Shown here: piece after piece, positions 12,352 to 25,300 of the stretch
Position numbering within the stretch: position 1 is the stretch's first letter
Layout: each line of letters begins with the position of its first letter
NCBI RefSeq assembly: GCF_001638985.1
Contig: NW_017265136.1
Span: 2,834,150-2,898,149, forward strand
Source: Phycomyces blakesleeanus NRRL 1555(-)
Lineage: Eukaryota > Mucoromycota > Mucoromycetes > Mucorales > Phycomycetaceae
DNA length: 64,000 nucleotides
Reading direction: 5' to 3'
Position numbers and translations under genes: made by a program
The notes under the pieces: model-generated
Seen by the model: the letters and a program-made list of their open reading frames with translations, nothing else
What the model was told of the DNA's origin: nothing
Databases searched by the model: none

Positions 12352-14522
12352 TGACCAATTGAGAGCGAAAGTACGGTATAGGACTTGGATAGAATATACG
12401 AGAATATTTCAGAGGATATCCCGCAAAAGTTTCATATATATATGTGTGTGTTTTCTACCTGATTTAGGAAACGAGAAACATATAGAATCTCGTTAAGGAT
12501 AATCCTGTAATGGAAAGAGGTAGCATGCAATCATAGTTTATGTCAAAGCCCTTCAAAGTTTACAAAATATACTTGAGCACAATCCCCCATTAATTTCCCA
12601 AGGAGGAGTACTACTAAATAAATAGGTTACCAAAGGCAATACTTAAACATCTCCAAGTTAAGCATTCTACCTTTTTTTTTTCCTCTCTTACTTACTTACT
12701 TACTTTCACAGTAATTGATTATTAATTATAAGCAAGACACACACACACACACACACAAGCAGAATTCTGTCTTTGTTCTACCTCTAAAGGTATCACAAAC
12801 AATGGTATTACATACATGAGTTAAATATGCTGTGGTTGTTAGTGGTGTTAAGCATGGTCATGTCTACACCTAAAATTAGCTTTGAAAAACACAATTTTTT
12901 TTGGTACTTTATTTTTAACATAAACTCTTCAGTGGCTCTCATCATAAGGATCCACAGGTCATCCTCTCACTGGATCAAAAAAGAAAAATGATAAATCATC
13001 GCAGTAAATTTTGAGTAATTTTTGTTAGAGATCCTAGCAAGCCCAATAAATATTGAAAAAGGTAATGTAAGGTTGTATTTCTAATCTTCCATTCTGTAGT
13101 TATATTCACTTTTATCCTCCTCCTCCTTCTTCTTCTTTACTATTATTATTAACATTATTTTAGCTTACCGCTATTGGTACTTCTTTCCTGTATTTTTATA
13201 GCACAATTTTTTTTTCTTTTGTATATAAATATATTAATAATGATTGCTCAGTCTGAAATCATATAATCCCTCATAAAAATAATAATCTTGTATCAAACTT
13301 TCCTATTAAGTAACTTATTTATTACTCTTGGGTCATCCGTACCTATATTACTTTTTTATATTTCTTCACAGCTGGTTGATTGTTGCCATATAAATACAGT
13401 GCATATCTTTTCATAACACAATTAGCTCTTTAATCTTACTTGATCCACACAATGGTTTATACAAGAATCACAGGCTTCTTCTCTCCTAAGAGCATTTATC
13501 CACTAGCAGCACCATCCAGCTCAGAGAAAGAATGGATCTTTACACTCTGGACAAGCACAACGTACTTATCAATCCGTAACCAACTCATCCCTCCCTTCTC
13601 CACAAAAAAAAATACATATATTGATCTTAATCCTAAAAAAAAAAACGCCTTTGTTTACAAATCAATAGTCCTCCAAGACCAATATTATGTAAAATGCCAC
13701 ACTCTTGCTACATGAGCCTCAAAATGGAACCAATATTCAGAGACAGTATATACGATATCAGTGTTTGGGGCTACATCCTGAAATACGGTAGCGACAGATG
13801 TTTGGAGAGCCGTACTTTGGGTACAAATACCTTGGTACTGATGACCGTATACACCGAACTTAAGCCCAAGCGCTGTATGCTAACGGCCATGTTATTGATC
13901 ATGCGAAATCCAATGCCCACAATCCACTGTGTCGAGCGAGTACCCGATAGGAAGACATTGACCGTAATTGTCACCGTCAAGGTTGCTGTGCGTATATCAA
14001 AGGAATCCAATCCAAGATCAGTGTCTTCAACACCTGTTATGATATATGTCATTCTTTCGGCACCAGAAAACAAAATGACACCTTCCCCTTCCTCCTTGCT
14101 ACCACCAGCACTTCTGCCATTACCATCACTGCAAACACCCAGATTTACACATTTACCAATCATAAAATCAGCAACAAAACCTTCGGCACTATTTACACTA
14201 TGGCCTGTTACTCGTAAAACTACCAAAGAATACCAATTTAAAAGAAAATCGCATATATATTCAAACAATACTGGCTCAAGAGTAATCATTAAAATTCAAG
14301 AGAATGACTAGTATTTGTTATGAGCATAGCAAAAATAAGAAGAGCAAGAAGAGAATATCAATTAGTTCAGTGCTGGTCTACTATGTCTATTGTTAAAGCC
14401 TAGCTATATATATGTGTGTGTGTGCGTGTGTGTTTGTATGTGTAGATGTGTATAATTTTTTACAAATAAATAAAAGAAAAGAAAATCAATTCATATTGAC
14501 TTGATACACTAGGTCATAAATA
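12352..14522. repeat. Inverted duplication, right arm
   Basis: Mirror copy of 5516-7685 (see there). At its inner edge the match ends at gaccaatt (12352-12360). At its outer edge it ends at cataaata (14515-14522). Confidence 0.92.
13440..14311 (+). CDS. Unknown ORF of the inverted arm (right copy), split at an A11 run
   Basis: Same sequence as the left-arm ORF, now on the plus strand. The first part (13440-13715, MIHTMVYTRITGFFSPKS) and second part (13694-14311, MPHSCYMSLKMEP to IQEND) are in different frames because the poly-A run at 13635-13645 has 11 A. The left copy has 10, and neither length gives one open frame. Family unknown. The reverse strand is also open over 13771-14289. Confidence 0.3.
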
Positions 14523-15640
14523 GTGTAATCTATTCCTTTAGATTAATTCGTAAAAGTAGAAAATATTGATTTATATAGAGACCAAAGAAGACAAACCGTG
14601 AGGTGTAAATGATATCCCCTCCTTTCTACTGAAAACTTGACTTGTCTCGTCGTAGATTAATGTATCATTGACAATATATATATACATATATATAATATTA
14701 GCTTCTCAATACTGATACGAGTAGGTTTTAAATTTTGAACACATTATACGAACGTGCCCTATGCACAATATTGGCGAATTAATCATCTAGAATAGTAATT
14801 ACACTGATATCCCGGTTGTTCTTCTTCTTTCAATTCTTGTTCTTCTTTTGTACATATTAAACCGCTCAAATAATTATGGAGATAATTTTGGATATAAAGA
14901 GCATATGTGAGGCTGTGTCCCACACACGCGTGTGGTTGAGAGACCTATCAAATCATCGTTTTTTTTTCTATTCAATGAAACATCTAAATTTCTATACATG
15001 TACATACTCACATTGGTAAGTAACGCAATACAATGTAACCACCCAATATCAAAAAATTGTTTAATCCCCATGATGTTGGTTTGTTAACATTAATATATAT
15101 TTAGGGGTGTATGTGCGTGTCAATAAAAGATACAAAGAGAGAAAGAAAGAAAGAAAAAGAGCTCTAATTGATTATTTGTAATAGCAATGGTGGAAACCAA
15201 TCGAGTGACATACCTTTTTTTTTTCTAGTGTCAAATCAGATAAAAAGAAGTCTCACTTTATTAAAGTTGAGACAGATATTTGTCGACAGTACTGTGAAAG
15301 TATATTGTATTAATTACAGTCCAGAATATTATTATAATGTTAGTGCGAGTATAAGTGAGTGAGTGGGTAGGTACATATGATTATTATGATAGTAGTAGAT
15401 ACAACTTTTGAATGTTTCTTCTTTGCTGTTGTTGCTGTGGATACCAATATCTTTAATAGAAAATAAAGTAGACAGAAAATACGAAAAGGATATTCTAGAT
15501 TTCGCAAGGTGCTGTTGTGCTATGCTCCACAAGCTCCCCCTATATATTTTTTTATTATGTTAGTAAGAATCCAATACGAACGACATTAAGGCGGCCCTTG
15601 CGTATTAGAGCCTATATACAAAATGTAATCAGGTACAGTG
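14523..15640. other. No gene recognised
   Basis: Contains a (GAAA)n-like purine tract at about 15136-15160 and short uninformative ORFs. Nothing else can be supported. Confidence 0.4.
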
Positions 15641-17885
15641 CTTTGGATACAAAACTGATCGGAGAATGTTTCCTCCTCCCGCTTATTGTGTAACTTGTTA
15701 CTTTTTTTACTTTCTTTCTTATGTGCCACGGTACAAAATAGTATAAACCCGTAAGGCCCTCATTAAGCCACATGTCTCTGTGGAAATGAGTTGCAAACTC
15801 GCAATACTTTACTTTCAGCCGTTCTTTCCTCCTTATTATATGTTCTTTATATATACTGGATAGCATAAACAAACCTTCTCAATGCATTGCCCTGAAGACT
15901 ATATTCAGTATAAATCACCTATAAAGTTGGAAGGAAACCAAAAGTTTTTTTCAACTATCCGTGCAGCGGACTGGTCTTTTGAAAATTATTTCCATAAAAC
16001 TCATCTCGAAGTCGACAAGAGTAATATCAAAAATTGTGATAGGATCTCAAAAGACTACATAAAGGACCTTGAATCAGTATCTAGACGAGGGATACCAATA
16101 GGGATGTATATGTATGTCAACAATCTTTTACTAGACCGACAGGTAAGCTATATTTCATGACCACTATATATATATATATATATATAAGAAAAATAGCTGT
16201 AATTTATTTATACTTTTGTACTTTGTGTTTGTTCGTTTCATTCCACCCGAGAAGTTTGACACATACAGACCTTCGTATGTATCCCTAGCCGCAGTTAGTG
16301 ATTATGAAAACGAGCTGAAAGAAACCGAGGAGGAAATGAAGGCTGAAATGTCTGATATTGATAGTGTCAAGAATCAGAATGAAGTTGTGAGTAGTTTAGG
16401 GTATGGAGTATTGAATGTTTTTTGATTTATAAGTATTATCATTAACAAAACATGCTATCAGGGGGGAAAAAAAGGACCAGCTTGGGACAAAATAGATGAG
16501 GAATACAAACGGACGTACAAAGATTTGACAGGTATAGTGACCTTTGTTTTTGTGCTGTCACTAATTACCACATTATGCACACAGACATACTGACTATTAC
16601 ACAGGAAAAATATAAAGAGTCGCTTTAAAATTGTTCCCAATATACTGGTAGCTTTATAGATAAACAGAAATTCCGCCAAAAGTATATAATCCAGTTTTCT
16701 AGTTTCCAAAAGATACAAGAGCCAAATACATAGTTACATATTCGTTAATTGGCTTTGATACACTATGGGAAGTTTGCTTTTTTTTTATGGAAAACAACGG
16801 CAAATTAGCTTATCTCTATTATCTGAACCTATATTTCAGAATAAAAAAGAGACCAAAGAATTCGGCTCTATGCTATTTATCGTTCGATGAGCTAAAACCA
16901 TCCGTAACACCTGTCTCCACACTTGTGTGTATTTATTAATATCTTCTCAGATTAGCTTACCTCTTCAGTCTACAATATATGATGACTGAAAGCAAAATTG
17001 TAGCATATCTGCTACATAGAATTTTGGCTAGAATGTATCGGGTTCATAGACCAGATTAGAAACAGGCTACTGGTCCAGGAAAAAAGTGGTTTTACTAGTT
17101 AGAGCTAAAAACGGGTAAATGAACAGGACTAATGAACCGGGTTAATATATTTTGATTTTTGATGAAATTGGCTCACACTGTAGTTCATTACCATAGGGAT
17201 ACTCAAAACGTCTTGAGGTATAATTACATATTATTTTGTTAAACTTCTTGAATGACTTTTTGGCCTCTTACGGTTGACTAACCTTACTGCTTTCTTATTA
17301 TTATTAGTAGTAGTAATATAATACTAATAGTCCGATGGAATGACCACGGACCAAGAGCTGTTTAAGTTTTCAGGGAAAGAAGAACAGATGCTCTTTTTTT
17401 ATAGAGGTAAGATAGCCTGTTATTTCTCTTGGGTACTATATCAAAGTCTATGAACAAAATATACTAACTCATATATGTCTTATTTACCCCTTTTCGCTAC
17501 AGTGCAAGACTACAAGCGCGCGGGTATTGTGCGAGCCCACTGTCAACCGCCCAATGTATGGCTGGTTGCTTGCTGGTGTCCCGGCTGGTGGGTGCGACAA
17601 TCATTTCTTTCTTTCTTTCTTTTTTCCTTCCTTTATTTCGTTGTTAGTAAGGTAAGTTCCCGCTGCTTGCCTGTTGTTTTTAGGTCGTTGGTCTGCTGCT
17701 TTCTGTTGCTTTCACAACGAACCATTCGCTTCTTCTGGGGACGATTCTTATGGCATCATTTCTGTTACAAACTTTCTTTCTTTCTCTCGCCAGGACCAAA
17801 CCTTGAAGTACATCCAGAATATGATTTAGGGTGTACAAACCGTGTCAGAAGACGCCAGATTCAAGTCCCATAGAATCCAAGATAT
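15640..17885 (+). CDS. Unrecognised multi-exon gene or gene relic
   Basis: Several coding-looking segments on the plus strand are separated by plausible introns. 15882-16139 (RAADWSFENYFHK, SRRGIPIGMYMYVNNLLLDRQ) ends at CAG|GTAAGC. 16251-16387 (KFDTYRPSYVSLAAVSD, then an acidic coiled coil ENELKETEEEMKAEMSD) follows. About 16463-16530 reads GKKGPAWDKIDEEYKRTYKDL. About 17343-17405 reads DQELFKFSGKEEQMLFFYR. The region 17504-17790 has hydrophobic stretches in more than one frame, and 17792-17872 reads DQTLKYIQNM, an in-frame TAG, then EDARFKSHRIQDMLSKI. Exon order and frames at the 3' end could not be reconciled, so the gene may be decayed. Possibly a membrane-associated coiled-coil protein; no family recognised. 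Confidence 0.35.
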
Positions 17886-20742
17886 GCTGTCGAAAATATA
17901 AAAAAAGTATAAGATATGGAAACATCTTTAAAAAAAAAGAATATAAAGCACAAAAACATTAGAACAAAAAAAAATTATATATGTATGAGCCTAATTTCAA
18001 GGACGAGTACAAACCTAAATCCAAATCCAAAGACAACTTCAATGTCTTTTACAAGGCTAATTACAAATACAAAGGCAGACAAGAAAAAAAAACTAATAGA
18101 ACTACTAATACTAATGACAAAGATAAAGACAAAGGCAACCCAAATAGCAATAGCAATATCACTATAAATATCCATATCATTGTTATTTCTCTTATTCTTA
18201 TCAATAAAAATGATTTAAGGATATTTGTTTTGGGGTAAAAATGGTGTGTGTGTGTGTGTGCGTTTATATATTTTTTTTTTTAAAAAAAAATGAAGCCTTT
18301 CAGTCGGAACTGCCCAAGTTAACGGTAAAGCTACCTTCATAACATCTACCTTTTGTTATATTGAGATACTAAGAGAATCCACAGCCGTTTGTGTAAAATC
18401 ACTGAATATGTAGATTTAGATAGAGAAACTAATTTTTTTATCCATTGTGGTTTGTGTAAATAAATGCTTTAAACACTTTTTTTTAAGCAATTGCGAGGTA
18501 GACTGGTTGTTCCTATTGGAACAGTTTAATAAGCAATAGCAATACTATCCTAAGAAAGAAAAAACAGATCGTTCGAGTTTATTTAAAAATTTTATATGGT
18601 GCGCCATTTTATCTCTAACTTTAGTTACTTCTCTACTGCTTATTTCAATTGGGTGCCCAATTGCCATCGACTAAAGTATGTGCGAGAGTCAGAGATTCAA
18701 TTGTCCAACTCAATTGTGAACAGAACTATACTCCGAGTTAGCTGGGCAAGAGTAATTAATGAACTTGTTTAAAAAATATAGAAGGACCAAATGTAAGTCA
18801 TGCGCAGATATATATTAATAACACCAAGAATATAAAATTCTAACAAACTTTGTATGCCTGTTTGTTTTATTGGTAAAAAGGCAATTGTTACATGTGTAAT
18901 GTTAATGTTAATAGGTATGATGAGATGGCTAGAAATTTAATATTAAATATATATATATATATATATGAGCGTCTTTCTTTAGCCGTATATTGATCTTTAC
19001 CTCTTTGTGTGTGTATAATAAAACATAAGGCACGGCCAAAAAAAGATGTATATTCTAATTATAATATGAATTGGTCAGTAAGACGAATAAAGCTGTAGCT
19101 TTGTCTATACGTCTTTAATAGTCTACTGCTATTGATATTAGTAATATTTTAGGTTTTGCTGAGGTTGTGCAGCTTTTGTTAATAGAGACCCCAAAAATAA
19201 ATAAATAGGGGAGGGGGCACCCAGGCCAAGCACCCATCCTACTCTGAAAGCCAATTCGAGACTCTTTATATATATATATATTTGAATTTTATTATTAAAA
19301 AAAGACAATTGAACTTAACGTATCTGTAGGTGTCGAAGAGCAATACCTTTCTTTATGGTTTTTCTTGTTTCAATTGACGAATAGAATTTTAGAGAATATA
19401 CAGACAACTTACTCACAAACATACTTGGTATTCAATTCCATTCTATTTCCTTGACCCAGCTTTCTATTTAGTTTTATTTTGTAATACCCAACATCAGCTA
19501 GTCCCCCCCTTTTTTTTCTTTTTTTTTCTTTTTTTTCTTTAAGATTCGTAGTCTTTGTCTCACTCGTTTTTACCCGTGATTGATTTCATTGATTTCATTG
19601 ATTCATCGATTGATAGATAGATAGATAGTCAGTCCAGTCAGTCAATTAGTTGTAATACTTTTAATAAAAGAAATAAGTTGAGTAACACTATAAACCAAGT
19701 AAGTATGTTGGTCTTTATTATTGCTGTTACTGTTTTTCTTTCTGGCTTGGCTAATTTAATGGCTAAACTTGCTCTTTTACACAAAATAGCCAACCACTAA
19801 TTAAATTATAAGATGTATTACTCTATTATTCTTTTTTCTTTTTTCTTTGGTGACCCAATTATTTTAAAAAAAAAAAAAGCCAAATTGATTTCCAAATATT
19901 CAAAAATAGATAGACAAGTTTGTGTGTTTTTAAAAAAATTGTGAGCGTTTAAAATAATATTAGGATTTTAAAGCTTGCAAATTTCTTTTATATTTATTTA
20001 TTACAAAAAAAAATGGGACATAAAGTTACACGTTAGTTCTACTATAACAGCATATACAACAATACAGAGGGTGGGGTTCATATAGAACAAGGGTGAGGGT
20101 GAGGGGGGGAAGGTTGGTGGTAAGTAGTAGAGAGAGAGAGGCATGTACGTCATAAAGTACAACAAAGAAAATAGAAAAAGAATAATAAAAATGTTGTACT
20201 AGATGAGAAAAATAGATTGGTAGTTTTTAAGTATGTAAAAAGTAAAGTAAAAATAAAAACAATTAAAATAAAAAAAAAAAAGAGAAATGATACCAAAATG
20301 TTTTTCAAGAGATTGGATGGGCAAATTAGGGAGGGAACGGAGGGATTTGGATGGGTTGTTTCGGAAAAATAAGAGCAGAAGAATCGAAAAGTGGACGTTT
20401 GCGAGCGACACGAACAGGAACCAGGATTTCTTTTCATAATGTTCTTGAGTTTTCCGACTTCAGATGTTTCAAAGGGTAAGTTAGGTTTTTTTTTTCTTCT
20501 TTCGGCTTTTTTCTTCTTCTTCTTCTGTTTCGTTGAATTTGAGCAAGACCTTTAGGAAAAGGTACCGGGAAATGGGACCAGAAATCAAGAGAGAGAATAG
20601 AAGCAGAAAGAATATAGAAGGAGTGTGTGTGTGTGTGTTTTGGAAGTTGATTTTTTTTTGTTTTCTTTGTTGATGGTGGGGGGGAAATTGTCGGCAGAGT
20701 TTTGTTGATTTTTTTTTGAGGAAAAATTTTTTCTTGCTCTGT
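17886..20742. other. Gene-free, simple-sequence-rich region downstream of GAPDH
   Basis: Holds a degenerate acaaag-type hexamer tract (18000-18150), (GT)n at 18245-18262, (TA)n at 18950-18966 and 19267-19280, polypyrimidine at 19504-19545 and a GATA-like repeat at 19610-19630. The GAPDH 3' UTR should lie just below 20743. No ORF has coding character. Confidence 0.45.
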
Positions 20743-22131
<1,389 letters not shown>

Positions 22132-22140
22132 TTAGGGGTT

Positions 22141-22260
22141 GGGTTCGTAAAAGTTTTTTAGAAGGGGTCGTTAAAAAAAAGAGTTTTTTCTTGAGTTCGT
22201 TAAAAGAAGTAAGAAAAAAGAGACTTTTTGGGTCGTTAAAAAAAGTAGGGGTTCGTTAAA
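22141..22260 (-). promoter_or_regulatory. GAPDH leader motif array (TTAACGAAC-like)
   Basis: Read on the minus strand, TTAACGAAC or TTAACGACC occurs at 22251-22260, 22231-22240, about 22196-22204 and 22166-22173, with a shorter TTACGAACCC at 22141-22149. Spacing is about 20-35 nt. The copies lie between the TATA box and the ATG of GAPDH, separated by pyrimidine-rich runs. Their role is unknown; transcription-factor sites or a leader-RNA element are possible. Confidence 0.5.
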
Positions 22261-22363
22261 TTTCGTTTAGAAAAAAGTTCGCTTGAGGGGGTAGTTCTTG
22301 ATTGTTATCAAGAACAAGAGAGAGGTTGAGTGTACGGTTCAAAAGCAAGCCAGGTTGATGGAG

Positions 22364-22371
22364 TATTTATA
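22364..22371 (-). promoter_or_regulatory. Putative TATA box of GAPDH
   Basis: TATAAATA on the minus strand, about 416 bp upstream of the GAPDH ATG. It is the only good TATA match close to this strongly expressed gene type. A leader of some 380 nt, possibly with an intron, would follow. Confidence 0.45.
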
Positions 22372-25300
22372 CAAATCGTTCGTTACACAGCTACTGGCAA
22401 AAGATGAGATGTTTGGTTGGAAGAATGGAAACTCTAATAAATTAATAAAATAATAATAACAGCAATAGCAATAGCAGTTGGCTTGTACTTCATTTGGGGG
22501 TTGTTTACCAGAATCACCTAAAAATATACAAAATAAAGTGGTGTGTTACTCTTTGAGATTATTATTATTTTCTTAGTTTCTTGTTCCCCTAAAATGGGCT
22601 GTCTTGTGTACTTGTACTCTATGGTTACAAAAATCTTGATAATATTTTTTTTTTGGTTTTCATCTATACACACACTACACATCTACACATCATCTCATTA
22701 TCATCTCATACTGTACATTACATATTCATGCAGACATCTTTACACACAGACAATGGGCCAAAGAACAATAAGCAATAAACAGCGAACACTGGACAATGGA
22801 TAAATAATAATTGATACTACGCACTAAATGCTGCATACTACACAGTGAATACCATACACATTACGACGCTTTTTAAATAATAAAATAGTAATAGGATCGC
22901 TATTACTATATATTTTTTTCTATTGTGTTCAAATTACTATGCATTCAAAATCATGCGGGCAGCTTTAACTTCCCACAAGGAATATGTGTATATCTCTAAA
23001 ATAAAATAATAAAAATACAAATCTTAATGGGGATTTTTTTGGTTTTTGGTTTTGATTATTTTTTTTCCCTCCCTACCCTTTCCCTTTTACTCCTTCCCCT
23101 ACATTACCCTGCCCTACCCTTCCCCAGGCATTTTTTTTTTCTGTTGCTTGGTTACCCTGCCCTGATCCAGGGCCAAGTTAGATGGCTAGAATACTTGCAA
23201 GAATATATATATATAACACTTCTTTTAAAATTATTACTATTACATTCATTTCATTTCATTGTTCAAGGATGTGTCTCTAGACAAAAAAATATAATACAAA
23301 ATAAAATATGATATAATATGATATAATGTAATGTAATTTTTTTTGGAAGATGTACACATAAAAAAAAAGTTTATTGTGGTACGGTTTTAGTTCAGCCTAT
23401 CGTGTGTTGCCGGATCACATCTAAAGATGTACATGTTACACGTGCAAAGCCAAAAGAGAGAAAAAAAGAAGAGCCAAGAAGTATTATTGTTATTATTTTT
23501 GGTTGTTATGATTATGTTGTTATGATTATGTTGTTGTGGAATTTTTGGCTATGGCCTCAAATGACGCTCAATGACACAATATCTATCCCCTTTATTCATA
23601 TAGGAGTGAAAGGAAAAGAAAGAGAGGAGGATTGCGTATGGATAATATATTACATATTCTACTATTTATTATTATATTCTATAATGTGAATCTTGTGTAT
23701 TTATTTAGCTTAGAACATGAAAGACAGACAGAGAAAGAGAGGGAAAAGAGATGCTTCATTACACTCAGTAACAGTAGTGCAAGGGCAAGGGTCATGCAGA
23801 GCCCTCACTTTTCTTTTCTTTTTCTTTCTTTTTCTGCGTTTATTTCTTGTATTTAGAACCAAGATATGTATAATAAGTTATAGTATAATATAAACGCAAG
23901 AAAGAAAGAAAGATTCTCCTTGAACACAGCCACTTCAATGCTGTAACACCAAGACCTTCAAAGAGAGGTACACGTCTTTGTCTATGTATGTCTTTGTATA
24001 TCTATGTATATGTACGTATATACACCGTAAAATATTATAAATTTTTGTGTGTTACTACAACACAAAGGGCGGACTAGATATATATATTTCACTCTCAATA
24101 AAAAAAACACACGCACACAAAAAGTAACCCAAACCAGGCCCAAAAATAACAATAGCTTTTTTTGTACAAAAAAAAGAGGGTTTCAAGATATATCTTTTAG
24201 TTTTATCTTTCTTTTTTTTTATTTTTTATTTTTTACCCCTGAATAAATAAAAATAAATAAAAGAAAACCAACAGATTGCTATTGTCGTTATGTCGTTGTT
24301 GTTGCTATAGAAACATATTAAGTTTATATATATATATATATATTAAAAGCTTTTTCTTTTATGATTATGATATTTCACATTTGTCAATTAAATATTTGGC
24401 ACTTACATATTTAATAAAATATAAAACATGGCTATTTTACTATCCAATAGCCAATAGCCAGAATATTTTACTTTTTCATTTCATTTCTTTTTTCTTTTTC
24501 TCTTTTTTATTATTATTATTAATAATAGTATGTTAAGGAACAAATTCGACACAGAATCACCATAAAAAGAAAATCTGACCCCAACACAATACATGTCCAC
24601 CACAGCACAACACAACACGCCATTGAGAAAAGTATTGGTAGATTAACAAGGTTTTAGGTTTTTGTTTTAACTAACCAACAAACCAACCAACCAAAGAAAG
24701 TGAAAAGTAGAAGATCTGTCAAGATTAACACTAAGAGTGGGATGATGTATCAGATAAATACACTCCATTCATTTTAAAAAAAAAGTGATCCCATTCATTG
24801 GTTTTCATCTCAATTGATGCTTTGATTTTGTATTTTGTTGGTTAGACTTGAAACAAAAAAAAACATATACCCAGAAAGAGAGAGAGAGAGAGAGAAAACA
24901 GTTTGTTTCATATTTTTTTATATGTATTCTGGTTGAAATAATATATATTTAACTAGCACACTCACTCACGCGGTTAAATTATGCCCGTGATAAGCTGTAC
25001 ATCTAGAAAGAAAGAGGGAAAGAAGGAGAGATTACATGTATAGCACAAATAACCAATGTAGGCCAAATTAATAATACTAATAAAAGTACTGTGTGTGGTT
25101 TGTTCAGGTGCGCTAATTGTGCCAGGTCCACAAAGTGTATATATATATATATGTGTGTGTGTAAAGTTTTATTCTTACAAACTAACTGGATTTTGAGAAC
25201 AATAGAAAAAATAAAATAAAGAGAAAGTAAAAAGAGAATCCTGAAGGTGGGGCCACTTTCTGAATTGAATGAATAGATGTGTGTAATTATATGGTTGGTT

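Noticed and set aside
19504..20300. CRISPR-like or satellite array near 20 kb
   Set aside because: Only homopolymer and short simple repeats. There is no regular repeat-spacer structure, and the genome is eukaryotic.
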